A stretch of DNA of 64,000 nucleotides, taken from assembly GCA_020055645.1 (NCBI GenBank), contig CM034548.1, positions 18,724,001 through 18,788,000 on the forward strand, given 5' to 3'. This document shows positions 50,967 to 64,000 of the stretch, one piece after another (within the stretch, counting starts at the first letter, position 1; each line of letters starts with the position of its first letter). The position numbers were made by a program, and so were the translations under genes. The notes under the pieces are model-generated. The model worked only from the letters and a program-made list of their open reading frames with translations, searched no databases and was not told where the DNA came from. Source of the stretch: Tomocerus qinae. Its lineage: Eukaryota > Arthropoda > Collembola > Entomobryomorpha > Tomoceridae.

Positions 50967-53900
50967 ATGGAGGCAAGTATTGGAGTTAACTTGCGGGTAA
51001 CTGCTCACTCTAACCAGGGGGGCAGACGGTATATGGAGGACATGTTCTGTGTCGCATATCAACCAACCACTGACGAACGAGACCTGCTTTATGCCTATTT
51101 TGGAATTTTTGATGGCCATGGTGGCCGAGACGCTGCTCTTTACGCAAAAACTCATCTCATGGATGAAATCGTCTCTCAAAAGAATTTCTGGGCCGACGAC
51201 GATGAGTCAGTATTGAGAGCTATTCGCGACGGATTCATTAATACTCACTACGCTATGTGGAAGGAGCTGGGTAAGACTGTTAAATATTCAATAATATTTA
51301 AATTTAACTCTCATAGATTGATAAAATTGGAGATTCACTTCAAAATTGACAAGACAAAAATATTGTCACATCATTTCTTTAAAATTTTATCTTGATTTTA
51401 GTTGCTATTGTCAAATTCAGGGGATCAAATTTCTAGATTGAAAAATTTCAAAATAATACATCAATAATTAGCAACTATAATAAGAAATGATATTTAAAAA
51501 ATATATTTTATATAGCAATACATAATTTTGGCAGTTCAATAAATTATAAAATTTTGTGGACATAAAAATTAAACATTACCCTTAAATTGCAGAGGTTTGG
51601 CCGAAGACTCAGTCAGGTTTACCATCAACATCAGGGACAACTGCAAGCGTTGCTTTTGTACGCCGAGGGAAGCTATACATCGGTCACGTTGGGGACTCGG
51701 CTATTGTTCTGGGGTATCAAGATCCATCAAGTGGTTATTGGAGAGCTCGACCGCTTACTAAAGATCACAAACCAGAAAATGCACAGGAAAATGCTCGCAT
51801 AACCCAGTAAGTAAAATGTCTTAAAAATGTTAATAATTCTAGTTTACATAAATTACCAAAATCAGTAATTTACTTAAGACGAGAAAATGGTAAAGAAGAA
51901 AAATTTACCTATTTATCTATTTACTTGTATCCGTTCGCAGTTGCTTGCAGGGCGATTGTACTGACATGGGTAAAATATTATATGGTTTTTAAATTTGAAA
52001 ATATTATTTATCTGGCTGTAACTAATGACACTGGACAACCAATAATATAAAAATACTCAAATTCTAAGAACATATTTAATCATTGCAATTGAATTTAAAA
52101 TTTTAATTAAATAAAATATGCATAGTTGAGTTTCTATTTCTTATTCTCGTCATTTATTTTTAAAACTTTCTCAGATGTGGTGGCAAAGTCATCAGTAAGT
52201 CAGGCGTTCCAAGAGTTGTGTGGAATCGACCACGTATCGGCCACAAAGGTCCTGTGCGTCGATCAACTCCAATTGACGAAATCCCTTTTCTGGCTGTTGC
52301 TCGCTCGTTGGGTTAGTATGACATTTTAATTGATGTAATTGTTTAGAAAGTTTAGAATTTAGATGACAACAATTTTGCTGTCTGTAGGGGATTTGTGGAG
52401 TTACAACTCAACACAAAATGAGTTCGTCGTTTCACCTGTCCCTGATGTGTCAGTGTATGACATTGATGTGACTCGTCACCGATGTCTTATACTCGGAAGC
52501 GATGGATTGTGGAATATGCTGAGCTGCCAGGATGCGGTGAATGGAGTCTATTTTGCAGAGAAGAATAACGAACGGCAACTTTTGGCTGCTCCTCCACACG
52601 TTTCCTCGTCTCAAGTGAAGAATTGGATCAACCCATCGAAAAGACTTGTAGACAGAGCATTAGACAAGTGGTGTCACCATAACCTGCGTGCGGACAACAC
52701 GTCAGTTGTCACGGTTGTCATTGATCCTCCAGGACCTCCTAAGGCCCAGGTATTAAACAGATTATTCTCATTTATACTAAGTTACATAAATATAAAAATA
52801 GCATCTAGCTATATATGCTTTTCAGTCCGTTTCTCATTTACTCTAGTAAACAATAGCAATATTGTCAGGATATGCATATATATTCATAACGACATAACTC
52901 CAAAATATTTTGCTACATTTGAATACAAATGGTTTTGTTAAAGTAGACAAAAAAATATATTCGTGCGTTTTAATTAACTTTTTTTATCATGCCTAGTCCC
53001 TAGTACATAATATGGAATATAGCCCATATTATGGCTTCTGAATTACGACTAGGAAGGTAGGAAGGCACACCTGTGTGACATAATATCTAAATAAGCGAGC
53101 TAGTACCGCCTTTTCTTTCTTGACTGAAGAATGTAATACAAGATGAAATAAAAGATTTTCCAGGAAAAGGAAATAATACTGGCCACTGGCATTCTTTAAT
53201 TTGATTTAGATCTTGCTCAGGGCTCAGGCTTCAGTAGAAAAATAGCGAAGTAATTGCAATATATTTGGTGGTGGTATAGAGCACACAAGCACATACCACA
53301 GCAGCAATTCATTTGTTTTTATTAAAGTAGCACGCTACATTTACCAAATTGAAATTACCTTTCACATTATCAGGCTATTTAAGATTAACAGAGAATTAGT
53401 TTGGATGAAAATTTAAGCCCGAAAAATATTAAAGACAATTTTGATTTACAAAGCCTAAAGTTGTCGACTACTACTAGTCGAATTTTGACTTTTGAAAATT
53501 TTCCCAAAGGCTTATATTTTCATCAATCAGACGGCAATATTTTAGGGTAGAAGTAGTACTCGTAAATCAGTATGATCCTATAATAACGGGTCATACTGAT
53601 TTTCTGTGTATGAACTACAGGTTTTGCGACAGAATCAGCGGAGTCAAATGTTTCAGCAGGCGAGCGTTGCAGCAGTTGATTCAACCACGGCAAGGTCTCA
53701 GTCATCATCCGGCAGTTCGCCATCTTCTTCTCCGATCTTCAGAGCTGCACGACCTATGCCGGCAGGTCCACATCTTCCTCCAAACTACCACACGAACTAT
53801 CACCGCACACCAAGGCACAACGCGTCAGCTTCCATTGGAGACAAAAGGTTACCCAGACCAGTAACTGTGGATCCAGGTAAGCCAAGGAGCTCTCATCCAA

Positions 53901-54659
53901 TGCCGCCTCAAGTGGAGAGGAATGCAGAACAAAATAGCAGTGCCAAATCTCGCGTTGTACTGAAAAGAAAATCGGATACGGTGTCCAAGCACCCATCCAA
54001 ACTTCCTAATATGATGAGACTACCGTCGGTGAATGTCATGAGATACGTTCCTCCGAGCGCTTTACCAGTCCCGGCGGAAACTGCCTCACAGGATCAAAGC
54101 TCCTCAAGCAAACCAAAGGATGATGTCCAAATTCATGAGATCTCTTCGTCTAGTGAAACTAAATCCAACCAGTCTTCTACAAATGTCAAGATCACACGGT
54201 CAGCGATGAATAAGGGGAACCTGATGAAAATTCTTCCTCCGCCCATCCATACTCGACTAACCAGGCACAACAACATACAATTGCTGAATGATTTACCAGT
54301 GCCAAAGGTGGAGAAGAAAAAACCTCGCAGGAGGTCAGTTGTCACACACCAGCACCTGCTGCGAGGCGCGACCAAGAAAACAATTGCATCCATCAAGAAG
54401 AAGGCGGTCGCCAAAGTTGGTGTAAGTTCTAGTCAATATCATTTATAATTGTGAAATTAACCGATGTATAACTATTCTTTTGTTGACCTGATGAATTTTT
54501 TTGTAGAAAAAACGAGGAAGAAAACCAAAATCTTTATTGTCTGCTACACCTGCAGGATCTTCGGTACCTGACTCTGACTCTTTGCTATCTACTGAGAGGA
54601 ACCTGCGTTCAGCTACTAAGCGCAAGGCAAGGGTTACTCGCAGCATGAAAAACAAGTAA
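50967..54659 (+). CDS. PPM1D: PP2C-type Ser/Thr phosphatase, PPM1D/WIP1-like
   Basis: Six exons: 50967-51270, 51593-51806, 52175-52311, 52388-52749, 53621-54421 and 54507-54659. They encode 656 residues (human 605) with phases agreeing throughout. PPM1D dephosphorylates and silences p53, ATM/CHK and p38 signalling after DNA damage. The catalytic domain spans residues 1-335: RRYMED (20-25), FDGHGG (48-53), VGDSA (134-138), DHKPE (159-163), SDGLWN (256-261) and ADNTS (320-324). The likely metal aspartates are D49, D257 and D321. The basic B-loop VVWNRPR...GPVRRS (187-203) separates PPM1D from other PP2C proteins. The tail (340-656) is Ser/Pro-rich and strongly basic, with KKKPRRR and, in the last exon, KKRGRKPK (607-614), an AT-hook-like motif. 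The first donor is strong; the third (GTTAGT) is weaker. Confidence 0.95.
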
Positions 54660-57600
54660 ATCACCAATTACTTTATTCCTGGACAAGTAGTTACACGTAG
54701 AAAATAGTATGTTTGTTTCAAAGAACATTGTCACATTATTTTCAGTAAAAGCATTATAGGCTTCTTAACTCAGAGGGATACTACATAATTATATTTCATC
54801 ATCCCATAAAAGAGAAGTTCGTAGTTTCCAGATTGTATTCATTTTAGCAGTCATATGGAAAATACTAATCAAAGGATTTAATTTCTACAATTTGTCAATT
54901 AATATGACTGAAATATTTAAAGCCCTTAGGGTAAATGAAGTCCAGTCTTATTTACATAAATTTGGCTACAGAGAAGCACAGAAAAAAATGTCCCAACAAT
55001 CGATATTGTTTTGGAATCATCGACTAAAGTAGAAATATTAATTCTCATTAAAAGTTGTGCTTCCAATACCTAAATTCCATCATAAACAATTCAGTTTTCC
55101 TTCCATCTTTACTAAAGATCAAAAAGATGTGTTAAACTCTGAGGCTACTAACGTTTGCTTCACGAAGGATAAGATTTTTTGGCGGACGCGAGTTTACAAT
55201 ACCTACCAGATGAAATTGAGACAGCTCATGCAACGCGGTCGGTGAAGGATAAATGGTGTACAACAAGACGCCTAAGTAAAAATATTGTCCAGGCTGGGTA
55301 AAGGGTATGTGACTGGATACTAAGGTATAGTCGATAACCTTTATTTGGACGAAATTTTTGCTGGCTATAAGTTGAAGCTATTAAATTCCGTTCTACCTCT
55401 CCCCAAGTTGTCGAAAGAAAGTGATTTGACCAATTGGAAAGAATTTGGCTGCTAAAAATTAGGATTCGATAAATTCGATCCTACGGAGATAAATTTTTCA
55501 TGTATATCCTCTAGGAGAGTCATCTCGAAAAGTGTTATCATGGGTTGACAATTTCGACATAAATGTGTGTCGTTTCTTCGGTATAACTCTCCCGAGAGGA
55601 TAAATATTTAGTGGGGCGGGGAAATACATGTATTATTGTAGTTGATTTGTTTGTGATTTTTCATGAGTTAATTTTAGAGTCATGGATGAATTTTGTGCTG
55701 ATTTGGTTCAAATTCCGTTTGTATGATTTCCTTATGAATTAAGTAGAATAGTCCGTTTATTTTGGTATAAATAGCTATAAATAGTAATAAGTCATGTTGG
55801 TTACCAATCATGCAATGCTATATAGTACTGATGTATCGTTGTTAATGAATTTAACGTATGTAAATTTAATGAATTTTGGTTCGTTTTCTTGCGATTTGTT
55901 TAGTTGGAAAACATTTTGTTTATTGGGGATTTCTTTGATAACTATATATGGATGTTAAACATTGTACTGTGTGTCTAGATGTTTGTATGTCTAGATGTTT
56001 GTAATGTCTGTAACGTAACGTGTAGCTTCTAAAATTATCAGTGGCCAGCATCATCATTCCACCCTATTGTTAGAAAACCTGCATAATATTAAGATTGGTG
56101 TACATCAATTTAAAGCTGACATGATTAGGTGTGTTGTATATTTGTGTCTCCGATAAATATTAATTGTATACTAGATAGTAAATAGATCATTATTTTTAAC
56201 AGATTATAATGATGAATTTACTTTGTCTATGTAGTGTGTATTCTGTGCATAGAATAATAATGTACCTCCTCTAGTGAACCAGTCAGGTAAATATGTCGTA
56301 GGCCAAATGTTTGTAACCTTCTAAGGAGAGACGTGTATTACTCACATAATATTACACCATAACTTAAGCTTGTGTGAAAGTCTAACTGTCTCCCCTTTAC
56401 TTTACACTGTTATCTCATTCAAATTTTTGGCGTACGACTAAAATTACAGATAATTTATGTCTGTCTATTATGTTTACTCATATTTGCAAATTATGTTCAC
56501 CTTCATAAATGTATTGTGAAATAATAAATGAATTTTTCTCAGTCTTTTTTTGGTGTTAACTTAAAAAGCGAATTCCACACAGACTTTAATTGTAGTGTTA
56601 AAAAAAGGTCTCTGTAATTATAAATATCATAATTTTGACTGTAATTATGTTATAGACAGTAGATTATTTAATTGTGTAATTAGTAATTATTATGTTGAAT
56701 AGGTTTAGTATAGTCTAATTATTCGCAGATTTTTTCTTGAAAAGATATATATTATTTACTAATATAATTTGTAGGTCGAAACGGTATACTTTTGGAAAGA
56801 ACTAACTGAATACTAACTAGGAACCTTAAAATAAGTGAGACTATAGTTCAACTAGTTTGAATAAATCTACGTTTAATTTTGATTTATGAGAAGACTTATA
56901 TAAGTACGATACTGTATGTATAAATACAACTAATCATGTCACTATTCAGTCGGCGCGTTGAAATAGATGTTTTGTGTCGATTGATGTATTAGTTAATATG
57001 AATAGTACTATGTGTATAAATATATATATATCCCTAATTAAATTTAATTGCTTTGTGTATTAATGTACATAGATGTAGACTGTGATGTTGTTTCCGCATA
57101 TGTTTGGAAATCTCTTTATCTTTATTTGTATCGATAGAGAGTCAGCGACGACGATGGCGACAAGCGAAACGATTTACTAATTAAGAATATCAATAGATAT
57201 GAAGTTGAAAGATACGCAAAGGATACCTACTCTACTGTTGATCATATTTTCCGTGCGTAAATACCTAAGGAAAACCAGATCACTATACTTACTTTGGTTA
57301 TTGCCGTTTTATTCAATAAAATTTATTGAACACATAAATACGTTATTATCGATATAAATATATGTACTATACTATATACCGAGTTTTAAGTTACTCTTTA
57401 ATGGATTCTATATAAAATAACTATATAAATGGTACTAGAGAAATAAGTGAGTATTACGGACGGATCTCACTCGTAGAACTAAATTTATTGTGCGTATTTG
57501 CCCTGTACTTGACGCATTGCGTCATATTGAGTCATCATAAATGTACGTCAATTTATTATATGGGCAACTAACTACTCATTATTTGTCATTGGTCATTAAT

Positions 57601-60047
57601 TCATGTTTACTATGATACTCTAGATGTGTATATATACAAAAGCTTTCATCGTAATATTTACAATTAGTTATGCCTTACCTAACTTTATCAAATACCTAAT
57701 TTTCAACTTATATTCTTGTTGTCATCCCAAAAATCTCATTTTTTTTGTTGTCAATTATGAAATAAAATAACTTGGTTTAAAAAATTTATCGTCCTTTTAA
57801 TTACCAACGGCATCGAAATCTAAAGTCTTCTTCATAAACTACAAAAAGCAGTTATTTACCTATGCAGTAAGGATCTTTTGAATGCTAATAATTATTAAAA
57901 GTAATGCAGTATCATAATAGCACCTTGATCATTGATAAACAATACTTCAGCTTTATAGGCATTCATCCATTTAATTCACCTGTTGGTACTGCATACGCAT
58001 ACCCTACAGCAAATTGTTTGGTCATTTTAGTCCATATTTAAGCACATTTTACAATTTTAAGTGTAAATAAAAATACGCGATGTTATAGGTAAAGTTGCAA
58101 AATTAAATGCTTACCACAAATGTTTTAAAATTGGATTTATTTAGTTGAATACAATTTCGATTTTATAAACATCAGTTATGAGAAGACTATGAATAAAATC
58201 CAAATTAAATTAATCATTATCGGTAAGTTAGTATATATGTCAGTTTATTATGCACAATTAGTATGGAAATTGAATAATTTTGAATATGAGTGTATACTGC
58301 ATCTTCAAGCTAAATGGTCTTTTGCTATTTTAACGGTAATCATTTATGATGATGTAAAAATAGTTATTAACAAAAAAGATTATATTCGGCTTTATAGTGT
58401 ATCCCGGGTAGTATAAACTTATTTTAAGGGTGTTGAAAGCTATTGCTGTAGATTGTGTGGATTTAGGAATATTGGCAGAAACAAAAAATACATATTGGTG
58501 AATCATTGCTTGTAATAACTGAACAACTTTCATCTGTGTTGGGTAAATAGCAATGTGCATAGCTACAGAGGCTTTCACTCATAGACGAATGCATTCGTCC
58601 GACCAGATGCCAACGGTTGGAGAGCCTTGCAACTAACCCTATTTAGATGTGTAGAAAAGACATTTCTAATCAGAAGCAAAGGAGCATGATTTACTCTTTA
58701 GTATTTAGCTTTATTAAAAGGCCACACTGAAAGAAGTTGATAATACAACTAAAAACTACGTTAAATAGTGCTTAATCATTGTTATAACATAACATTTTGC
58801 AATTTGCAGCCATTTCTAGCAAATTGCAACGATACTAATGTAAATGGCAACAAATGGCTGTGAAATGCTAAATGAGTACAAAATCCTGCAAATGGCTACG
58901 AATTGCAAATGGCTGCGAAATGCTGAAAAATAGATTGTGAGTTGAATGCTTTCATATCCATGTTCTCTTCTGTTATGCAGCCAATGTTCCCAATCCCAAA
59001 TGTATAGCATATTGGATTAATTTTTAAAGACTTTTGCCCCATAGAAAAAAGGAAATAATATTTGCTTCTGACAAAATAAATATCTTTAACAGTCCCATCA
59101 ATGTTTACCCCTATTTTAGTATTATTTTGATTAATGGTAATTAATTTTTGATAGCTGTGAACGACATGTCATAACGCTGAAAAAACATTCATTGTTATGT
59201 AGTTAGTCATTCATGCAAATAAAACATAAAGGCTACGATTTTAGCGATTTTATTTTTGTGACTTTCTGATAAGTAGAACATTCACATTTTAGGTTTTACA
59301 TTTATTTTAATTTTTAATATACATTTACTAATAGATGCCTAATATTCTACATAGAATAATATATTGTATATAGTATATATAGTATAGTTATGATAGTAAA
59401 GAGTAAGAGTAGAATAACTTTGATAAATGCACAGTTATCTAGGTATTTAATTACATTAAATATAGGAAATGTATATTATGCGTCATACTTTGGTATTTTC
59501 TTGCTGAGCGATAAAATTGTAATTAAAGGCAATGCGTTATTTAGCAATGGTAAGCAAACATTACAATCATAACCGGTTTCACTAATTAATAAGAAAAGTG
59601 GAAAAATCACATCATGACGTTGAAAGCCGTGCACCAGTAAAATTTTTAATAGCACAAAGGGCGAATGTCTTAAAGTGCACTTAACACAGATTCTTAATTT
59701 GTGGTTAGAAAGATGCTTGCAGAAAGTTGCGGATATCTATACTAGTTACAAGTAAATATCAGTCATTCATTTTCAGACCATTGCACGGGTACAAATATTT
59801 CTTTCTGTATAGTGCCCTGAGATTGGGTTAGTTTGATTGTTTTGTTCATTGTTAATTGGATTTCATTCGATCGAACATTACATTATAATTTACATATAAT
59901 AAAATGACGAATGACTAATAATTTTTGTCTTTCTAAGCTTAGTCTAATAATACTTTATGGTTTACATTTATCCTTGATAGAGACTTAATATCTGTTCTTG
60001 AGTAGAAGTCATGCTATTGAACATAATACAATGAGTAATTTGGTAGT
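54660..60047. other. 3' flanks between the PPM1D-like gene and LZTR1
   Basis: The two genes converge with 5.4 kb between stops. AATAAA at 56523-56528 and 57315-57320 are possible PPM1D polyadenylation signals, which would imply a long 3' UTR. On the minus strand TTTATT near 59246 may serve LZTR1. Small frames at 55057-55245 and 58189-58578 have no recognisable product. No RNA gene is seen. Confidence 0.4.
58799..58932. repeat. Degenerate repeats of AAATGGCTGCGAAATGCT type
   Basis: Three imperfect direct copies of AAATGGCTGTGAAATGCT occur between about 58852 and 58925. A reverse-complement relative, TTTGCAGCCATTTCTAGC, lies at 58802-58819. The cluster resembles a decayed MITE or minisatellite. 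No clear boundaries. Confidence 0.5.
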
Positions 60048-63000
60048 TTAATTATCACTTTGCAGGCTAGCGTTTGACATATCACGATTTAATTTGGCTT
60101 CTCCCATTTCGTCAGCCAAAGCTTCCAAAATTTCTAGCAGTAGCTCTCTATTCAATGAACGCATCTTGGGTAATCTGGCCACCTGAATCAATTAATCCCA
60201 ATATTATTTTCGTTTTTCAACCCCGAGGTGACAAATCAATAAATTTGTACATAATTAAATTGCACGAAATAGTATTAGATCTTTTTACCTTAGGAAAATG
60301 ATGGATGATGAGGTTTAAAGCATATTTTTTCATGTCATGGGCTTGAATACGATTGGCCGCCTCCAAAATCTGAATGACATTTTCAAATGTCACATTCATC
60401 TCAAGATTTTGTTTGCAGAATGCCTGGGAAAAAAAGAAAGTGTTAGAATATCCCATTTCTTGTGAGAATACAAAATTATAATTTTTTCTACCTGAAGTCG
60501 GTTATTTGTAAATCCATAGTAGTAAGGAGCACTGAATAGATACAATGAATCCTCTGGTGGCATACTGACTTCTCCACAGTATATGTATCGCAGAAGAGAA
60601 TCGAATGATTGCCGAGAAGGTATCATTTCTCCTATCTGAATCTATTGAAAATATTCCATGAGTAAATATTCTTGATTACCAAAATAGAAACGTATACTTA
60701 CATTGACGACACAGTCTTCAGGCATGAAAGACCTGAACATTCCCTCAAAATAGGTACAACGTGCAGCCAAGATAGCTTTATGAGCTGGAATCATGGTCCC
60801 ATCCAGCATTAAAGTTATATCGCAAAAGTCCTTTCCTATTGACCTCAGAAACTGGCTCATATCTTGCTCCAACATTGTCACTAGAATGAAATAAAAATAT
60901 AAATAATTGTCTTAAGTTAAACTGTTAAATAATTGGAAATAGTACAAATTCAAATCATGTTAAAATTGTTAAGTAGAACCTTTAAAACATGAATTAGACT
61001 TTAAAGTAATTTTTGAAAAGCTTTTTCTTTTTAAATACTCGATAAATTATACAATATAGGTAAAAATCACAAAAATCCTATAAATTGAAACTAAAAAGGA
61101 ATTCTATGAGTATATTACTTGGGCTGTCGAATTGTGGCTCTTGAACACCGTGTGACCTTGGCACTTGACGTCGTCTAACAATTTCAACCATTAGGGGTTG
61201 CTCCAGAGTTTCGAATTCCTTGCTCATTACTATCTGAGTGTAGTTAGTTTCCTTCACAATGTACTTCAAACAAAATTCTTTGAGAAAATACAGGTTTAAA
61301 TGCGAAGCGTTTTTTAGGGCTTCCAGAACATTCGCAGTGCTAATTGTTGCCTCCAAATATTGCACACACAGCTGTTCCAAATAGCGCATGTGGCACTATA
61401 TCAAGTCCATATTTCACAGTGAGACCAAAAATGTATAATAAAATATATATTTTTTATCTTTCAAGGAAATAGATAACAAAGAATCTCACCTGAACAGCCA
61501 GTCTATATACGTCCATCATCAGCAATACAACTCGATCACTGGAAGGATCTTTGCCTGAGAGCAAACAATACATTCATATTTATGTCATCAGTAAAGTTTG
61601 TAAATTTTTTGAACAATTTAATCGCTTGCAAAATTTAGCTTACATTGCTTGGTAAGATCAATCCTGTCGGTGTAAATAAATTTTAGAAGCATTTCAAAAG
61701 CACCAGAACTGGCATCTCCAAGTTTTACTTCTAAAGCTGGTAAATCTTTTTGGCGCAGTGACCCACCAAAAACCTTTTCAATGTGCTTGTCTCGAGCTTC
61801 TTTTGCTTGGCGTATACGTGATCGCAGCCACTGTGACCTAATAACACGTGAATGAATTATTTGAAGACATTTTTGTACTAATTGATATCATTTACTTTTA
61901 CATAATCTAATAATCTGTAAAAACAAACGTACCTAGCTGCTACGATTGGAATATGAGCTGGAATACGGACCTCTTCTGGTCCTATAACAAACTCTAAATC
62001 GCAAAATTGCTTGGCATCCAAAAGTCTTCCGAAATCCTCATGAAGTGTGCATTTAGGATAATTGGAAAACTAATATTGGAAACAAAAAAGGCCCAAAATT
62101 AGATTTTTATGTCTTTTTTTGCAACCGGTAAGAAATTGAAGTAAAAAGTTTATGTAAATTTAGAAAGGTAGAAAAGACGGTACACACATACAGGGGAAGA
62201 TTAATACCTGAAATCGATACATTTCTCCGCTTCGAATGTTGTTATCAACAGTTCCTCCGAAAATAAACATTGCGTCTCCTACAACAGCTGAAGCATGAAA
62301 AAGACGGCCTGCTGGAATCTGAGAACATCACGGCCACATTAAATACCTCAAATGCAAAAACTACAATTGAAAAAAATTTACTACCGAGAATCTTTCCCCC
62401 ACAGTCAACAAAGAGCTTTCTTTAAGTGAAAACATTACCGGAGATCCCTAATTTCCAAAGCATTAAACCATGAACCAGCGAAATTTTAAAATAAGCATTT
62501 AGGAAATGGTAGTCAGTGATAAAAACCAACCTGAGAGTCTTGTCCTGGCTGTATAACTGACCACAATTTGAGGTCGATGTCATAACAATACAAATCATTA
62601 GGCAGAGTATTATCCGCAGCACCACCAAACACATACAAATGAGATTCGTAAGCCACCATTGTGTGGCCATAACGCCTTGTTGGGGGTGGAGGAGCACCTC
62701 TAAGAATATGCTCCGTTGAAATTCTTGTCCAGCTGATTTATACACAAGTCAATACTTTAGAGACCTACTTCAATTAACATTATGTGGAATTATATTTAAA
62801 TTTTATTAATGTACAATTTTTCTTGAAAATGGAATTGAAATAAGCTGTTGGTCATTTTAGCTCCACTTTGACCACTAAACACAAACATCGAATCGTTCAC
62901 AACAACAACTGGAAAGTTGCAGCATGTAGGCGGACAGTCGCCTGATTGGGCAATTTCTTCCCATGTTCGAGATTCCCCCTTAATGGCCATATAACAAACA

Positions 63001-64000
63001 AATGTTAACAATAATATCATTTATATGGAAAAAATACATTATAATATACAGTGTAGAAGAAGAAAAAATCGAAATACAAAATTTTACAGATAGACAAATA
63101 GTCCACATGTCGTTCAACCGAGTATTTCCATCATAACCAGCAAAAATCCATAGTTTTCCATCATAAACTGCCGCTCCGTGTGCTGATCGTGGCACTGGAG
63201 TTCTATTTAATTCAAAATATAAAATTATAGATTTACACGTTACTTAATGTATTAATTCAGCTACCAAAATGAAAAAAAACTTACTTCCCCACAAATTTCC
63301 ACTCTGTCCATTGACCAGTAGAAAATTTGTATCGAAACAAATCGTTTTTATTTGTGAGGTTTATATTGGAATGAATGTCCCCTGTATAACCTCCAAAAAC
63401 GTACATTGAATTCCCATGTACCTAAAAGGAATAATTAAATACATATCTGAAGGTGAGAAAACATTGAAACAGCCTTTTGCTAGATTTGAAAATTCAAAGG
63501 TCAAATTTATATTCAAAGGAATGAATTATATAATACAATGAATAGAAGTTAATACTATCAAGTGGATTAAGTTAAGTATTATGGAGTGGACTAAAGTTAA
63601 GTATCTGCTATGAAGTGGTATTAGCTATTTAAGTACAATGAAGTGGATGGACTATAAGCTAAGTAGTATAAATCTATGAAGTGGACCAAGTATAAAGTTA
63701 AGTGGTATAAAAACAGCTTATATGTATTATGAGTGGACCATCACTAATCCCTTCAATCTGAAAATGAGATTGCTATACTAATTGGTTTACTACTATGACA
63801 CTTAAAAAGAATTCTTAAACATCTTACAACTGCAGAATGATGATAGCGTGGTGCTGGAGGGGAACCAGTTGAAAAAGCTCGACCCCATGACTTTTCTTTG
63901 ACATCAAACCTGAGAAAATCATTCAGCATATTTTTCCCATTGTCTCCTCCGAACACGTAAATGGCTTCTTTATACGCCACAACTGTATGCTTGCTCCGTC
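60048..64000 (-). CDS. LZTR1: Leucine-zipper-like transcription regulator 1 (Kelch-BTB-BACK), 5' end outside
   Basis: Fifteen minus-strand exons in transcript order: 64000-63828, 63421-63285, 63202-63088, 62978-62815, 62732-62531, 62447-62385, 62318-62208, 62069-61933, 61837-61644, 61554-61490, 61395-61119, 60880-60702, 60641-60492, 60423-60289, 60182-60048. About 744 residues are present (human 840); roughly the first 70-75 lie beyond the window. LZTR1 is a CUL3 ubiquitin-ligase adaptor on endomembranes that targets RAS-family GTPases. Kelch blades show [52 protein letters not shown] and [10 protein letters not shown]. Two BTB-BACK units follow; the second begins [11 protein letters not shown] and contains [24 protein letters not shown] and the PPEDSLYLF...APYYYGF segments. 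The 63-nt exon at 62447-62385 is the least certain. Every phase agrees and no disabling change is seen. Confidence 0.95.
63557..63739. repeat. Degenerate minisatellite in an LZTR1 intron
   Basis: Five to six imperfect copies of a roughly 28-40 bp unit built on ATGAAGTGGAC and TAAAGTTAAGTGGTAT lie in the intron between the first two exons visible here. Spacing is irregular. No functional sign is seen. Confidence 0.65.

Overview
The window is AT-rich metazoan nuclear DNA. It contains spliced genes with GT-AG introns, long gene-poor stretches and several small DNA-transposon relics. The proteins are ordinary animal orthologues, and the compact introns mixed with AT-rich spacers suggest an arthropod. 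The sequence alone does not fix the species. There is no bacterial or viral gene set, and I see no CRISPR array, rRNA or tRNA gene.

Layout. 1-9.1 kb is mostly non-coding. It holds an inverted-repeat cluster (5.6-5.9 kb), a hAT-like MITE (6.1-6.3 kb) and a 211-bp tandem triplication (7.9-8.45 kb), which lies just upstream of a TMX2-like gene (+, 9.18-10.21 kb). A 574-bp terminal-inverted-repeat element lies in the 3' flank of that gene (10.5-11.07 kb). A 1.27-kb element with two nearly identical 514-bp arms lies at 12.6-13.86 kb. From 13.9 to 27 kb I see no coding sequence; a second hAT-like MITE and an array of 20-bp palindromes sit at 25.07-25.45 kb.

From 27.2 kb on the DNA is gene-rich. 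Mitochondrial malate dehydrogenase (MDH2, +, 27.24-29.59 kb) converges on a cytospin-A/SPECC1L-like gene (-, 31.04-34.44 kb). A disordered basic exon on the minus strand follows at 37.2-37.6 kb and may be an upstream cytospin exon or a separate gene. Then come a microspherule-protein-1-like gene (MCRS1, +, 42.48-46.45 kb, with a TTAA-flanked MITE in intron 5) and a PPM1D/WIP1-like PP2C phosphatase (+, 50.97-54.66 kb). The 3' part of LZTR1 (-, 60.05 kb to the window edge) completes the layout.

The genes do not form a pathway: ER thioredoxin-like protein, TCA-cycle enzyme, cytoskeletal adaptor, chromatin FHA protein, stress phosphatase and CUL3 substrate adaptor. Exon boundaries were deduced by reading the sequence, requiring GT-AG junctions with matching phase and continuity with remembered family sequences. 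No alignment or expression data were available. The most unusual content is the mobile and repeat structure, not a new gene cluster.
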